Shown here one piece after another: positions 9,079-17,459 of a stretch of 64,000 nucleotides of DNA. Each line of letters starts with the position of its first letter. The first letter of the stretch is position 1. The DNA is taken from assembly GCF_000316115.1 (NCBI RefSeq), contig NZ_JH993795.1, positions 280,562 to 344,561 of the forward strand, given 5' to 3'. The position numbers were made by a program, and so were the translations under genes. The DNA comes from Leptolyngbya sp. PCC 7375. GTDB lineage: Bacteria; Cyanobacteriota; Cyanobacteriia; Phormidesmidales; Phormidesmidaceae. The notes under the pieces were generated by a model, which was not told the origin of the DNA, searched no databases, and worked only from the letters and a program-made list of their open reading frames with translations.

Positions 9079-9531
9079 ATGAAAATGTATGCGCTAAAAG
9101 CTCAGGTATTCAAACTTTGGCGGAAGCTCAATTCTTGGAAAGGCGAATTGACCAGTCCGCCGCAAAATTACGTGTCTGAAGTTCGTAGTTACGGAGATCG
9201 ACGGTATAAGCGGACTTGGATCAATGCGTTGTGCCGGTTGTACTCTACCTGGCTGTATGAAACGACGCTCGATTCCCACATGTTGATTACCCACGGGTTG
9301 AATTTCCACGAGTCCGATTCGCTATATCCATACAGACATCAGATTTTAGATGAGTTCCTAATGTTCGAGGATGGTTTAGACATCATCCGTCATGGGTTAG
9401 AGGTTGTATTTACGACTGATGATTTCACTACCGAAGAACGCGAGGACGTAAAAAATAATGGGGTTCTTAGACTTTTGGCGGCAGGAGCAGGAAACGCAAC
9501 CCTCGGAGCATCAATTAACCCTATCAGGTGA
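9079..9531 (+). CDS. Plasmid protein A, unknown function (left copy)
   Basis: A 150-residue protein paralogous to the one at 22102-22602. Shared segments are LNSWK, EVxSxGDRRxKxTWIxALCR, LDSxxLxTxxxNF and YRHQILDEFLMxxDxLxIIxxGLE. I recognise no family. The conserved Trp, Arg and acidic helix positions suggest a compact helical fold. ATG 9079 is preceded by a TATACT box and an inverted repeat, but no strong SD. Its last 74 bp overlap the next gene in another frame, as in the second copy, so its C-terminus is shaped by overprinting. It is probably cotranscribed and translationally coupled with protein B. It may work together with B, since the pair is kept in both loci. Confidence 0.65.
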   Translation: MKMYALKAQVFKLWRKLNSWKGELTSPPQNYVSEVRSYGDRRYKRTWINALCRLYSTWLYETTLDSHMLITHGLNFHESDSLYPYRHQILDEFLMFEDGLDIIRHGLEVVFTTDDFTTEEREDVKNNGVLRLLAAGAGNATLGASINPIR

Positions 9532-9895
9532 TTCAGAGAGGCTACCTGACAAACGAGGTAGGACTGATGGTGGCAAGATATTCAAACGCTTCACTGATAG
9601 CATCAAGGCTAACGGTGGAGATTGTTACAACGATGCTGTACAAGAAGAAACTGCTGAACTTTTTGGATGTGGTGTACGTGAACTGTACAAGGCAACTGGT
9701 GGAAAACGTAGAGACCGATCAACTTTGCCTGAAATAGTTCAGCAGGCATACATGGCTAACGAAGTGCTCACCGCTGTAGAACTCGAAAGGTGGATCGGCA
9801 GTCTGCCCCATCAGGAACAAGAAGCGGTTAACGAAGCGATTCTCAATATTGTTAGGGATGAGTCTAAGAAGACCCGAAATCGTTTGCCCTGGTAG
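9458..9895 (+). CDS. Plasmid protein B ending in LPW (left copy)
   Basis: A 145-residue protein paralogous to 21759-22205 and, in its C-terminal part, to the 48-residue gene at 25436-25582. Shared features are the start MGFLxxW, then GxxxFxRFTxSIxANGGD, VxEETxELFxC, ELYxxTGxKRxxxxTLPxxxQxAYMxNExLxAxELER, and a final xLPW-COOH. The N-terminus has two tryptophans and a hydrophobic patch; the middle (about 40-100) looks like a basic helical DNA-binding region. It starts inside gene A by 74 bp. No family is recognised. The invariant C-terminal Leu-Pro-Trp may be a recognition or docking tail (inference). Confidence 0.65.
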   Translation: MGFLDFWRQEQETQPSEHQLTLSGDSERLPDKRGRTDGGKIFKRFTDSIKANGGDCYNDAVQEETAELFGCGVRELYKATGGKRRDRSTLPEIVQQAYMANEVLTAVELERWIGSLPHQEQEAVNEAILNIVRDESKKTRNRLPW

Positions 9896-10178
9896 CTGGG
9901 TTAGGATTCATCTCTATACAAGCGCCAGTAACCACAGTAGCCATCTTTGATTCTAAAAATTAAATCGTACGATTAAACTAATCAATTAAGTTACTTAGGG
10001 CTTGCTGAAAAAGTCTACAGGACGATTCCAGAGGCCACACAGCACGAAAAACATCGGCTCTGTAGCCCGATTTCAGAATCTACTCAGAAATTCCCTATGC
10101 AGGTGCAAGGATTTTGAGCCTCTAGAAGCTATAACCTTGCACTTAACTGGCAAAAAAATGCTTGAAACTCTTATCTGA
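9896..10178. other. Intergenic, possible IS remnant
   Basis: No gene is seen. From about 9998 the sequence GGGCTTGCTGAAAAAGTC resembles the terminal repeat of several cyanobacterial insertion sequences, and the next 180 bp could be a decayed IS end cut by the single-gene element at 10179. The opposite end was not found. Confidence 0.3.
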
Positions 10179-11024
10179 GGCCTTTGTATAGCAGTCGCGC
10201 AAAAATGTACGCTAAGCTGTCCAGTTTAGTGGACAAAACCAGCGAAGGCTATATATACTCTAAGTTATGGGATCCGCAGAGCAGTTTAAAGCGCAGGTAT
10301 CGAAGGAAAAGCGGTTGAGAGCCCGTTTAGCTTTGGCAAGGACGCGTCTCGAAGAGGCTGAACGAGAGCACATCTGGGCGATCGCAGCGGCGCATTCCGA
10401 AGGTTTATCAATGCGCAAAATTGCGGCAGCTATGGGGCTCAGCTCAAGCCGAGTTCATCAACTGCTACATACCGATGAAGCTACTCAGATTCCCGAATGG
10501 CTAACATCACTGAACGAACCGAAGTTCAGTAATGATGAGCCATTAGTCGGTGATGAGCAGATCCACGCCCCCCAGGATCTGCAGGAACAGCTGGCCAATG
10601 AAGTCGAAGTTCTGCGCTGGTGCATTACCTGGTTGGAGCAGTTAGCCCGTGGTGAAAGAGTCGTCGTCAATCTGCGCGCTGAGTCAGATCCAAGAACCGC
10701 TTATGTGAGTGTCAATCAAGCGTGGGTATTGCGGGTGCTTAAGCGAGTCACGGCGGATCTGGATCGACTTTCAGGGAACCTGAGCCCCATTGAGGAGACT
10801 GATGGAAGAGAGGATCCGATTACTGCTGGCGTCAAGCATCGATATAGACTCGCAGAACCGGAGCCAGAGTTGTCCTCTCTCAGTCAACGCGAACAGCGAG
10901 CTATTCTCAGAGAAAAGATCGGCTTGCCTCCGTTGTAATTCCTATCAAACAAGGTTTTTCAGTATTCCGTCCACTAAATTGGACGGCTTAGCATATGTTT
11001 TGGAGCGGCTACTACACAAAGGCC
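10179..11024 (+). mobile_element. 846-bp single-gene TIR element, copy 1
   Basis: The element runs from GGCCTTTGTATAGCAG to CTACTACACAAAGGCC. Its ends form imperfect terminal inverted repeats of about 56 bp that each finish with an inner TTTAGTGGAC motif. An identical 846-bp copy lies at 59755-60600 and a 76-bp left-end remnant at 63733-63808, with unrelated flanks. It carries one gene and no recognised transposase. No clear target duplication was found (AT/AT at copy 2 only). Confidence 0.85.
10267..10938 (+). CDS. HTH protein of the single-gene TIR element (copy 1)
   Basis: A 223-residue protein. Residues 1-40 are a charged helix (coiled coil likely). About 45-68 form a clear helix-turn-helix (EGLSMRKIAAAMGLSSSRVHQLL), like sigma-70 region 4 or resolvase HTH motifs. 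The C-terminal half is mixed helical with a conserved-looking WCITWLEQLARGERVVVNLR. No DDE, tyrosine or serine recombinase motif is visible. It is identical to the protein at 59843-60514. It lies just inside a 56-bp inverted repeat, so it is either a new minimal mobilisation protein, an end-binding regulator, or a passenger moved in trans by another transposase. Confidence 0.75.
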   Translation: MGSAEQFKAQVSKEKRLRARLALARTRLEEAEREHIWAIAAAHSEGLSMRKIAAAMGLSSSRVHQLLHTDEATQIPEWLTSLNEPKFSNDEPLVGDEQIHAPQDLQEQLANEVEVLRWCITWLEQLARGERVVVNLRAESDPRTAYVSVNQAWVLRVLKRVTADLDRLSGNLSPIEETDGREDPITAGVKHRYRLAEPEPELSSLSQREQRAILREKIGLPPL

Positions 11025-11132
11025 TTAATAAGGTGTTTACCCCGGCTGAAGCTAGCCGAAAGTTGGACGATTTTTGTCGCCCACCGGGTAGATGTGTCAT
11101 AATTTACGTGATTTGTTTGAATTTCAAATGGA

Positions 11133-11170
11133 AAGCTCAGAGCCTGCCAGCTCTGGGCTTTTTGCTTTTT
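11133..11170 (+). terminator. Rho-independent terminator
   Basis: AAGCTCAGAGC and GCTCTGGGCTT form an 11-bp stem (one wobble) followed by T-rich sequence TTTTTGCTTTTTT. The transcript it ends is unclear; it lies just downstream of the mobile element and could belong to an older disrupted gene. Confidence 0.65.
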
Positions 11171-11211
11171 TCTTCACACCACAGTCAGTATTGATACTGA
11201 GTCATTAAGGG

Positions 11212-11454
11212 CTACAGAACTGTCTCAGTCGTGTTTTTCCAGCGAATGACGACTTCCCCGTCTAGGGCCTCTACAATCTGTTTAATGTTAGATAGGATAC
11301 GCCCATCAGGGTCGTCAATGGCCTTTTTGACCCGGCTTGTGAACGACGTTACGGGTCTGCCTTCACTATCAGCTTCTGCAATCAGCTTTGCAACTGCATA
11401 GGCTGTTAGATCCTTTTCTCGTAATCGAGCTTGCAACACCTCGGATAATGTCAT
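11212..11454 (-). CDS. Small XRE-like HTH protein
   Basis: An 80-residue protein that begins MTLSEVLQARLREKDLTAYAVAKLIAE, a layout like the first two helices of a Cro/CI domain. FTSRVKKAIDDPDGRILSNIKQIVEALDGEVVIRW resembles the end of the same domain, where the recognition helix would sit in the variable middle. Such small proteins often serve as plasmid repressors or antitoxins. No toxin gene partner is evident on either side. ATG 11454 was chosen because the frame has no earlier start. Confidence 0.5.
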   Translation of the reverse strand: MTLSEVLQARLREKDLTAYAVAKLIAEADSEGRPVTSFTSRVKKAIDDPDGRILSNIKQIVEALDGEVVIRWKNTTETVL

Positions 11455-11627
11455 GTTCGTGCTTGAATTAATGCGCTTATAGTCTATCCTAAAAACTGTC
11501 AGTCAGCTCTATAACTTGGCTCCTTCAGTAATTCATGCCCTGTAAAGCTACGTCTTTCAATCGTTCACGAATATGCTGGCCTACCTTAATAGATACGTGC
11601 CTCTTCGTTTGAGATTGCGGTAAACAA

Positions 11628-11852
11628 TTAGGCTGATGTTTGATCTCGTGCGATCTCAATTTCATAAACTTGTATGTAATCCCAATCTAGATCGGGGATT
11701 ACATCATCAGTGTGCAGAAAGCTAGTCATCGTCAAGCTCTTGTTAGTGCTGTAATTGGTTGCTCGTTTCACTCGCGCTATTTCGCTATTGTCATCAAGAG
11801 GCGACAGCTTATCACAGCAAAGCTGTGAGCGCTTCTGCTCTTGGGATGCCAA
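11628..11852 (-). CDS. Hypothetical protein, weakly supported
   Basis: A 74-residue frame. The second half (LTMTSFLHTDDVIPDLDWDYIQVYEIEIARDQTSA) looks protein-like and acidic, while the first half is not convincing, so this may be a degraded gene or a later start at the Met of LTMTSF. No family is recognised and no SD stands out. Confidence 0.25.
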   Translation of the reverse strand: MASQEQKRSQLCCDKLSPLDDNSEIARVKRATNYSTNKSLTMTSFLHTDDVIPDLDWDYIQVYEIEIARDQTSA

Positions 11853-12018
11853 TAGCTAGCTAAGGGGTCTAAGAGAGAAAAGAGAAGGAGAGGTAAGGGT
11901 ATCTATCATTTTTTTAGATAAGATTGGCTCCTTGTCTGGGTGAATACTTATGCCTGTTCACGCTATGTCAGGCTATGGCCGTAAGGCCCCGTAATTGAGG
12001 CCGTTTACCTAGGAAAAA

Positions 12019-12561
12019 TTAAAACTCCGGCTCGTCCTTCCGCCGCTGCATAAACAACGTGCTCGAAAACGCCCGTATCGTCGTTTCCTGTGCCTCCGGC
12101 AACGCCGCTTTCAGCTCCTGAAAGATATCCACGATTTCCACCACGTCCCGACTCGTCGGCTGCTTAGCCGGTGGCGCTGGCTGCGGTGGGCTTGGTATTG
12201 CGGCTAAGTTAGGCGGTGCGGTAGGGCGAGGGTCGCTAGCCGGTGGCATAAATTCATTTCTCTCATGGGGGGCAACCGTGCGGCTCTCTAGCGTCTGCAT
12301 CAGCTCTGGCGGTTGCTCCTTGGCTACCCTCCATTTACCGGTACGATAGTGGCATAAAATCACATCCCCCTTTTTGAGCCTAGAAAATATCCCAGGATTG
12401 AAATAGATCCGCTGTTCGCCGCCAGTCTCAAAGACGACTAACGCAGAGTGCTGCGCCTGCCATTCTGGGTTGTTGGTCTTCGGCTCAGTCGGATCAAACT
12501 TCAGCGTGACCCATTGCCATACGCTTTGCTGCGATGCGTTTTTTAGTGGTGAATTATTCAT
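12019..12561 (-). CDS. Hypothetical plasmid protein with proline-rich linker
   Basis: The frame extends to 12603, but MNNSPLKNAS at 12561 is a more natural start. The N-terminal domain (to about residue 85) has VWQWVTLKFDPTEP..ALVVFETGGEQRIYFNPGIFSRLKKGDVILCHYRTGKWRV, a beta-rich fold with a pattern like a small OB or SH3-like barrel. A Pro/Ala-rich linker follows (about 100-135), then a predicted helical tail (VVEIVDIFQELKAAL..AFSSTLF). It might bind nucleic acid through the barrel, but this is inference. It follows the gene at 12623-12886 on the same strand, probably as an operon behind the hairpin at 12927-12956. Confidence 0.6.
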   Translation of the reverse strand: MNNSPLKNASQQSVWQWVTLKFDPTEPKTNNPEWQAQHSALVVFETGGEQRIYFNPGIFSRLKKGDVILCHYRTGKWRVAKEQPPELMQTLESRTVAPHERNEFMPPASDPRPTAPPNLAAIPSPPQPAPPAKQPTSRDVVEIVDIFQELKAALPEAQETTIRAFSSTLFMQRRKDEPEF

Positions 12562-12622
12562 TAGTCTTCTATGTGTCGTATTGCTGGCAGTGCGGGGCAC
12601 CACTCCCGCCTAGGTGCGGGAC

Positions 12623-12886
12623 TTAAAAAATTTCGTCGCAGCTGCAGGGGTTAGGATCGTCATACCCGCCAGTCAAATAGGCATGGCTAAGGATGCGCCA
12701 ATCAAGTTTTGACTGGTCTTGCGTCACGTCTTGATGAATCCTGGCAAGGGCTCTCATTACCTGCCGACTGCCCCAACGCCTCAAGATTTGCTCCAAGGTC
12801 GCTTGATCCATCCCCCAGGCTTCCACCTTTTCTAAGTCCTGCTGTTCCCGCTTGTCCTGATCAGCAATAGAATCTATCTCGTACAT
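12623..12886 (-). CDS. Hypothetical small helical protein
   Basis: An 87-residue acidic protein. WGMDQATLEQILRRWGSRQVMRALARIHQD looks like a pair of helices with an HTH-like turn, and the C-terminus ends PCSCDEIF. No family recognised. It is the first gene of a two-gene leftward operon. A 12-bp stem hairpin sits 40 bp upstream and may regulate it. Confidence 0.55.
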   Translation of the reverse strand: MYEIDSIADQDKREQQDLEKVEAWGMDQATLEQILRRWGSRQVMRALARIHQDVTQDQSKLDWRILSHAYLTGGYDDPNPCSCDEIF

Positions 12887-12926
12887 CTTGTTTCCTTTTG
12901 TTTGGATTGGTAGGCAAGATGTGCAC

Positions 12927-12956
12927 GGAGTGATCTGGTTGCCTCCAGATCACTCC
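12927..12956. promoter_or_regulatory. 12-bp perfect inverted repeat upstream of leftward operon
   Basis: GGAGTGATCTGG-TTGCCT-CCAGATCACTCC. It has no T-run in either direction, so an operator or RNA leader element is likelier than a terminator. Confidence 0.5.
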
Positions 12957-13071
12957 ACTTTTATGCACAACTCACTAAAGAAAGAGAGTTTTATTGATAT
13001 CACCTAAAACACTGAAAAGCATTGATATAAATGAATTAAAGCGACTAAAAAAAACTCTCTTTCTACTCTTT

Positions 13072-13107
13072 TATTGTACCATTTTTAGCGCTAAAAATGG
13101 TACAATA
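13072..13107. repeat. 36-bp perfect palindrome
   Basis: The half-site TATTGTACCATTTTTAGC is followed directly by its exact reverse complement, with no spacer. It sits in an AT-rich stretch next to a sharp change to GC-rich DNA. It may be an operator, a terminator-like cruciform, or part of a replication origin. Confidence 0.75.
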
Positions 13108-13446
13108 GTACCAAGCGCACGAGGGCAAACGGCAAACGTAAGCGGCGAAGATCTAGAACGCAACCGCAGACGCCAGACGGCATGACGCCTAAGCAGGCAG
13201 CGGGGAAACCGGATAGTAGGGCGGTAACACCCTCAAAGTTGGCCCAGCGAGCCCAACCCACACCATTTGGAAACCGACCGGAGTAAAGGCGAGAGCCTTG
13301 CTAGCAGGCAGCAACCGAGCAACGGCAGCAGACACAAGAATAGGGAAACTCACCCTGGCCAAAGGCCACGACCAGGGGCGCAACAACAATAAACGGCAGG
13401 GCAACAGACTTTTTAAGGCACCCTGCCGTAACAACAACACTATGCA
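13108..13446. other. Gene-free, purine-rich GC block
   Basis: No convincing gene. A 34-codon frame starts at about 13182 but has no SD or recognisable sequence. ACGGCAGGG (about 13392) and CCCTGCCGT (about 13423) are inverted around TTTTTAAGG, so a stable stem forms just ahead of the gene at 13447. The composition is unlike the AT-rich DNA on its left. Confidence 0.35.
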
Positions 13447-13737
13447 ATGCAACAGCTAGAGCTAAAGCCCAAGCCTGACATACTCAACGCCTGCCCGTGG
13501 GCACGACCACACCGCGACGGTATCGCCTGCGGCGTAGTGCTCGCTGTACCCGCACCGCTGCCCTACGGGCTGGCGACGTGGCTACGCGCGGAGGGTTGGC
13601 AATGTAAAGCGGTAGCCGCCGACCGAGGGCAGTATGCGGCGTTGCTGGTCGGTGGGTGTGCTGTGGAGCTGCTGGGGTGGGTGCCCAGGCCGGAAAGCCA
13701 CGGAAGTGAGACAGCGGGGAATTACTTGCCCTGGTAG
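13447..13737 (+). CDS. Hypothetical protein ending in LPW
   Basis: A 96-residue protein with Ala/Gly/Trp-rich central strands (GIACGVVLAVPAPLPYGLATWLRAEGWQCKAVAADRGQYAALLVGGCAVELLGWV) and C-terminal tail GNYLPW. The core pattern of alternating strands suggests a small alpha/beta fold. The Leu-Pro-Trp end is shared with protein B copies at 9895 and 21759 and with the small gene at 25582, though the rest is unrelated. No family recognised. High GC relative to neighbours. Confidence 0.5.
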   Translation: MQQLELKPKPDILNACPWARPHRDGIACGVVLAVPAPLPYGLATWLRAEGWQCKAVAADRGQYAALLVGGCAVELLGWVPRPESHGSETAGNYLPW

Positions 13738-14348
13738 CCGCTAGAGGTAGGAGAGGCCACAGCCAAGACCCGCCCGAGCACCGAGCGCCACGCAGCCACA
13801 GGTCACCGCACCAGCGTGGGGTCCCGTTGTCAAGGGCGTAGCGGATGCGGAGAGCGGAGCGTCCCTTGATCAATGGGCGCGGTGCGGTAGCCTATTTGGC
13901 AGTGGCGTAGAGGGTCGCAGGGCGGCAAATAAAAAAGAGCCCAACCACACCAATGGTGCGGGGAGCGGAGCGGACGCACAGAAAAATAAGTGGGCAACGT
14001 CTCAATGTCTTGGCTGTGGCCCACTAGCGAGGGACAAGCGAAACTGAGACGTGCCGGTGTGAATACACGGGCACAACAGCTTTTTTATAAGCCGTTAAAC
14101 AAAGACGATGTAGTAGCCGGTGGTACTCCACGGGCTGCGGTTTTGGGTAGTTGAGGTGGTTGCGATCGCAAAGTCTAGAAGGCCTTGAATCGCTGCCCCT
14201 AGGAGCAACTACTCCACGATATCGAAATCAGTATGTTAGGCTGACACCTATCTATCTAACTCTCTTACTATCTAAATATTAGACAACATCGATACCTAAT
14301 CTACTAAACCAAGAAATTAGATAAAAAATCTCCCTCTAATGATGTGTT
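13738..14348. other. Gene-free region with hairpins, candidate RNA
   Basis: No convincing gene in any frame. Repeated GGAGCGGAGCG-type segments, a TGAGACG/CGTCTCA inverted pair (about 14006 and 14045) and a terminator at 14051-14086 suggest a transcribed, structured region. From about 14090 to the DUF2806 gene the sequence becomes AT-rich and presumably holds that gene's promoter. Confidence 0.35.
14051..14086 (+). terminator. Probable rho-independent terminator
   Basis: GTGCCGGTGT and ACACGGGCAC form a stem with one G-G mismatch and loop GAAT, then AACAGC and six Ts. It would end a rightward transcript from the GC-rich block. Confidence 0.6.
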
Positions 14349-15389
14349 ATGTCGTCAAACAGCCCAAGACGCAGACAAACGAATAATATGGAAATCAAAG
14401 ATCTAGCTGGGTTTAGTAAACCACTTACACGACTAATAGAAGTAATATCTAAGGGAATCGGTGCAGTCTTTGCATCATATCTAATTCGCGATACGGCAGA
14501 CGCTCGATCTTACGAGATCCGTACAATATCAGCTGCATTGAGGGAAGTTGGAGAAAACCATAATCTTTCTGTTATCTATAAAAAAGGTGAAATCGAGATA
14601 TGGCAGAAACCTAACGACCAGACGTTAATACTAGATGCCAAAGGAATTGATGAACGATCAAATCTTCGATTGAATTACCAAGAGCGGAAGCGGCAGGCAA
14701 ATATTGAGAATGTGACATCCATTGCTGCAGCCGAACTCATAGACGACGAGTCAATTACCACCGAACAACCAGACGAAGATTGGATATCGCGATTCTTTAA
14801 CTCTGCCCAGGATATTTCGTCTGAGCAAATGCAGAATTTATGGGGACTCATTCTCGCAGGCGAAATTCGACAACCAGGCACATATTCATTACGCACTCTC
14901 GACTTGCTTCGCAACCTGAAAACGCGCGAGGCTGAGGTGATAGCCAAGGTTGGAAAAATGGCATTAAACGGAGATAACAAGTCATTTTTTATAGATGCTC
15001 ACGATAAACAATGGCTGGAAAAGGAACGCGGCTTAGTCGACAGTCATATTTTCGAACTTAGAGAACTTGCTATTTTGCACCCATCTGACCTTGATTTAGA
15101 ACTATTTGACAAGTCTACTGTTGACGAACATATATTTTACTTCGGCAAACAATTGTTACGTATCCAACGCAGCGAAATCAAAACCCCAGTAAGAGTAAGG
15201 GGTTGGAAATTCACTACGGTGGGGCAGGAGCTTCTTTCGCTCTTACCATTTCATATCGATAACGAGTACCTGGAAAATCTAGGACGATTCTTTGTTAAAC
15301 ATAAAGGCAAAGCATTTATAGGATCGATCGTCGAGAGACATCCCGATGGGAAAATCGGATACAAAATCATTCGCGAGATTGTAGATTAG
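14349..15389 (+). CDS. DUF2806-family protein
   Basis: A 346-residue protein. The segment DEDWISRFFNSAQDISSEQMQNLWGLILAGEIRQPGTYSLRTLDLLRNL at about residues 140-188 is the hallmark of DUF2806. The N-terminal part (SKGIGAVFASYLIRDTADARSYEI) is amphipathic and matches the usual start of this family. DUF2806 proteins are found beside phage-resistance and mobile genes and resemble Abi-alpha/DUF4393 in layout, but their activity is unknown. AT-rich and isolated by long spacers on both sides, so a single-gene cassette. An ATG at codon 14 (MEIKDLAGF) is an alternative start that fits the family better. Confidence 0.75.
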   Translation: MSSNSPRRRQTNNMEIKDLAGFSKPLTRLIEVISKGIGAVFASYLIRDTADARSYEIRTISAALREVGENHNLSVIYKKGEIEIWQKPNDQTLILDAKGIDERSNLRLNYQERKRQANIENVTSIAAAELIDDESITTEQPDEDWISRFFNSAQDISSEQMQNLWGLILAGEIRQPGTYSLRTLDLLRNLKTREAEVIAKVGKMALNGDNKSFFIDAHDKQWLEKERGLVDSHIFELRELAILHPSDLDLELFDKSTVDEHIFYFGKQLLRIQRSEIKTPVRVRGWKFTTVGQELLSLLPFHIDNEYLENLGRFFVKHKGKAFIGSIVERHPDGKIGYKIIREIVD

Positions 15390-15640
15390 TTGCACCAGCC
15401 GCAGCCATTCAACTATCGATAGACAAATCCAAATTATTGCCAGTAAATAACTTCAGCCTATTAAGAGACTTTAGCGAGAATCTTAGGGCACACAGCGACA
15501 TCAGGCTTTGAGGCAACTGGCACACTCCAATATAGCCCGTCTTTAGTCCAAAAATAAGACCAACTGTCACAGGGCTTATTACAGACACCCTGCCAGTGAC
15601 GTTGCCACAGGCAAGCAGTGAAGCCGACGAAGTTCAAATG
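15390..15640. other. Intergenic between convergent genes
   Basis: No gene and no clear terminator hairpin were seen between the two convergent genes. Confidence 0.3.
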
Positions 15641-16864
15641 CTACCCTAATTTTCCATCATGCAGTAGTCGATTAAATAATGTGGGTAGATTGAGTCCTTC
15701 ATACACACCTGAGGCAACATATCTATCAAGGTCCTCTGAGCTTTCAGGTAAATAAACACTCAGGCCAGAAAGCGATTCTAAATAACGGATGATCGGTTTG
15801 ATCTCCGGCTCTGTGAGATATAAACGTTGGAAAGTAATAAATTCAAGTGGATCTGTATTTGGCAGATACTCAAAGACCTGCTCCAGCAGACTAACTAAAT
15901 TATTTAGATAAACAGGTTCAGTTTGTGTTTGCTCGGACAGCGTAGATAGAAAAATAACAATATCGACGTAAGTATCACCAAAATAAGGAATTCGGGGGAC
16001 CTGAGCTAGATCAAGATGCTCCCAAGGCTGTTGCAATATACTGTCTATCAACGTGTTGAGCGCGACTGTAATCTCTGAAATACGGTCGCAATCAACAACC
16101 GTATATCCCAAATACATGTCAGAAGTTTCAAATTCTCTAATTCTATGAGCTAACTGTTTTCCGCTGATATTGGGCGCAGTCCCAAGAAATTGAAATACAT
16201 TTGAGTAATGGTAATTAGGAGCACCTAGCAAATCCTGAGAAGCTAAAATATAGTTTGCCGTAGGACTCATGATGTTACAGGCTTCTAGAGTGCCTTTATT
16301 GCAGTTTTGAAAGAAGAAAAGTTCTAGTGATTGACCTGTTTGTTGGTTAAAGCGCAAGATAACATCCCGAATATCAATAATTTCCATCCAGTTTCTTTGC
16401 TGGGACCCTGATTTTCCAGTGTTGTAATCTGGGCTGATCTGGGTTAATCGTCCGCCATGCCCCATAAAAGCAACAACCCAATTATCAGCTTGGTAAGACT
16501 GAGCGGCCCAATCCGTCAGAGCTGTAAACATTTCCGGATCAGAACTATCTTCACTATCTAGAAAATAGCTGTCTACGCCACTCGAAGAGATAATCGTCCT
16601 TGATAAAGTAGGCTGTTGAGCAAAATCAGCTTGCACAATAGCCAGTACATTATCTGTTTGAATGCTCTCTTTCAGCATCGTCATGACTGCATCGCCCAAA
16701 TAGCTTAGGTCATTGTCGTAAGGTATCCAGTACAAAAATATCCAACTATACCTGGGAAGATTCAGATGATTCCTCGCTAGCACTTTATCTGCGGAAAGGC
16801 TTCCCAGCAATGTTAAACCGCCGACCGTAAGAGATTTAATTGCCGTTCTACGGTTAATCATCAC
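15641..16864 (-). CDS. Clostripain-like (C11) caspase-fold protease
   Basis: A 407-residue exported protein. The N-terminus MMINRRTAIKSLTVGGLTLLG resembles a Tat/Sec signal. The caspase-like fold follows: WIFLYWIPYDNDLSYLG, then NWVVAFMGHGG with the catalytic His (about 134) and LELFFFQNCNKGTLEAC with the catalytic Cys (about 183). Family C11 peptidases cleave after Arg/Lys. The usual DAC motif is changed to QNC, which keeps the Cys. The substrate is unknown; orthocaspase-type proteins in cyanobacteria are tied to stress or cell death, but this is a clostripain relative, not a metacaspase. No partner gene is adjacent. Confidence 0.8.
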   Translation of the reverse strand: MMINRRTAIKSLTVGGLTLLGSLSADKVLARNHLNLPRYSWIFLYWIPYDNDLSYLGDAVMTMLKESIQTDNVLAIVQADFAQQPTLSRTIISSSGVDSYFLDSEDSSDPEMFTALTDWAAQSYQADNWVVAFMGHGGRLTQISPDYNTGKSGSQQRNWMEIIDIRDVILRFNQQTGQSLELFFFQNCNKGTLEACNIMSPTANYILASQDLLGAPNYHYSNVFQFLGTAPNISGKQLAHRIREFETSDMYLGYTVVDCDRISEITVALNTLIDSILQQPWEHLDLAQVPRIPYFGDTYVDIVIFLSTLSEQTQTEPVYLNNLVSLLEQVFEYLPNTDPLEFITFQRLYLTEPEIKPIIRYLESLSGLSVYLPESSEDLDRYVASGVYEGLNLPTLFNRLLHDGKLG

Positions 16865-17217
16865 CTACTGAGTTCCAGTCTACTACTTCATAGTAGAGGC
16901 CCTGAGCTAATTCCAGACTATAGAACGGTGGGGAGTTGCGATCGCAACTCCCACATCTAACACGCACCACCACATCCCGCAACGCAATAAACCGCACCAC
17001 CGCTTCCGGTCACCTCGCCGCCAGCAAAGGCCGCTCATCCACCATCAGCACCTCATAGCGACGCTCAGGCTGCTAACGGTGGCCGACGACGAGGTCGCCT
17101 GAGCGTGGCACCGCATGACGACGTTGCGATCGCAATGTCCTATGCAGCAGTCAGACCTGATCCTGGGCAGCATGACTGAATAACTCTGACAGACCACTTA
17201 TTTCAAAGAAAACGACG
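16865..17217. other. Gene-free, with a relic coding fragment
   Basis: Two HIP1 sites flank a GC-rich stretch. On the minus strand a short open segment ends PERRYEVLMVDERPLLAAR-stop (about 17085-17025), which looks like the tail of a lost gene. No complete gene seen. Confidence 0.3.
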
Positions 17218-17430
17218 ATGCCAATTAATCCATATGAGCCAGAACTCGCGAAGCGGAGAACGATCCTGACCATTGCAGATCGTCAGCTAAAGCAAGCAAT
17301 GTCGGCCTTCTCAAATATGACCAAAGACAATTCACAGGACAAATTAAATGCGGTGTTGATTGCACTCAAAGACTATCAGGATGCCGCCAAAGGCTTAGCG
17401 GAGTGGGTCCAGCAAAAACACACCAAGTAA
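17218..17430 (+). CDS. Small helical hypothetical protein
   Basis: A 70-residue protein predicted to be two long helices (LTIADRQLKQAMSAFSNM and LNAVLIALKDYQDAAKGLAEWVQQ). No family recognised. It lies at the inner boundary of the right duplication arm and has no left-arm counterpart. The AAAGAAAACG before the ATG is a weak SD. Confidence 0.45.
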   Translation: MPINPYEPELAKRRTILTIADRQLKQAMSAFSNMTKDNSQDKLNAVLIALKDYQDAAKGLAEWVQQKHTK

Positions 17431-17459
17431 TAACACCTCATCTAGCCGTGTCAGCTCAT

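Noticed and set aside
10790..11194. 134-residue plus-strand frame past the element end
   Set aside because: It begins inside the HTH gene in another frame and crosses the right terminal repeat; no conserved sequence.
12994..13185. 63-residue plus-strand frame
   Set aside because: It runs through the 36-bp palindrome and has no recognisable sequence or SD.
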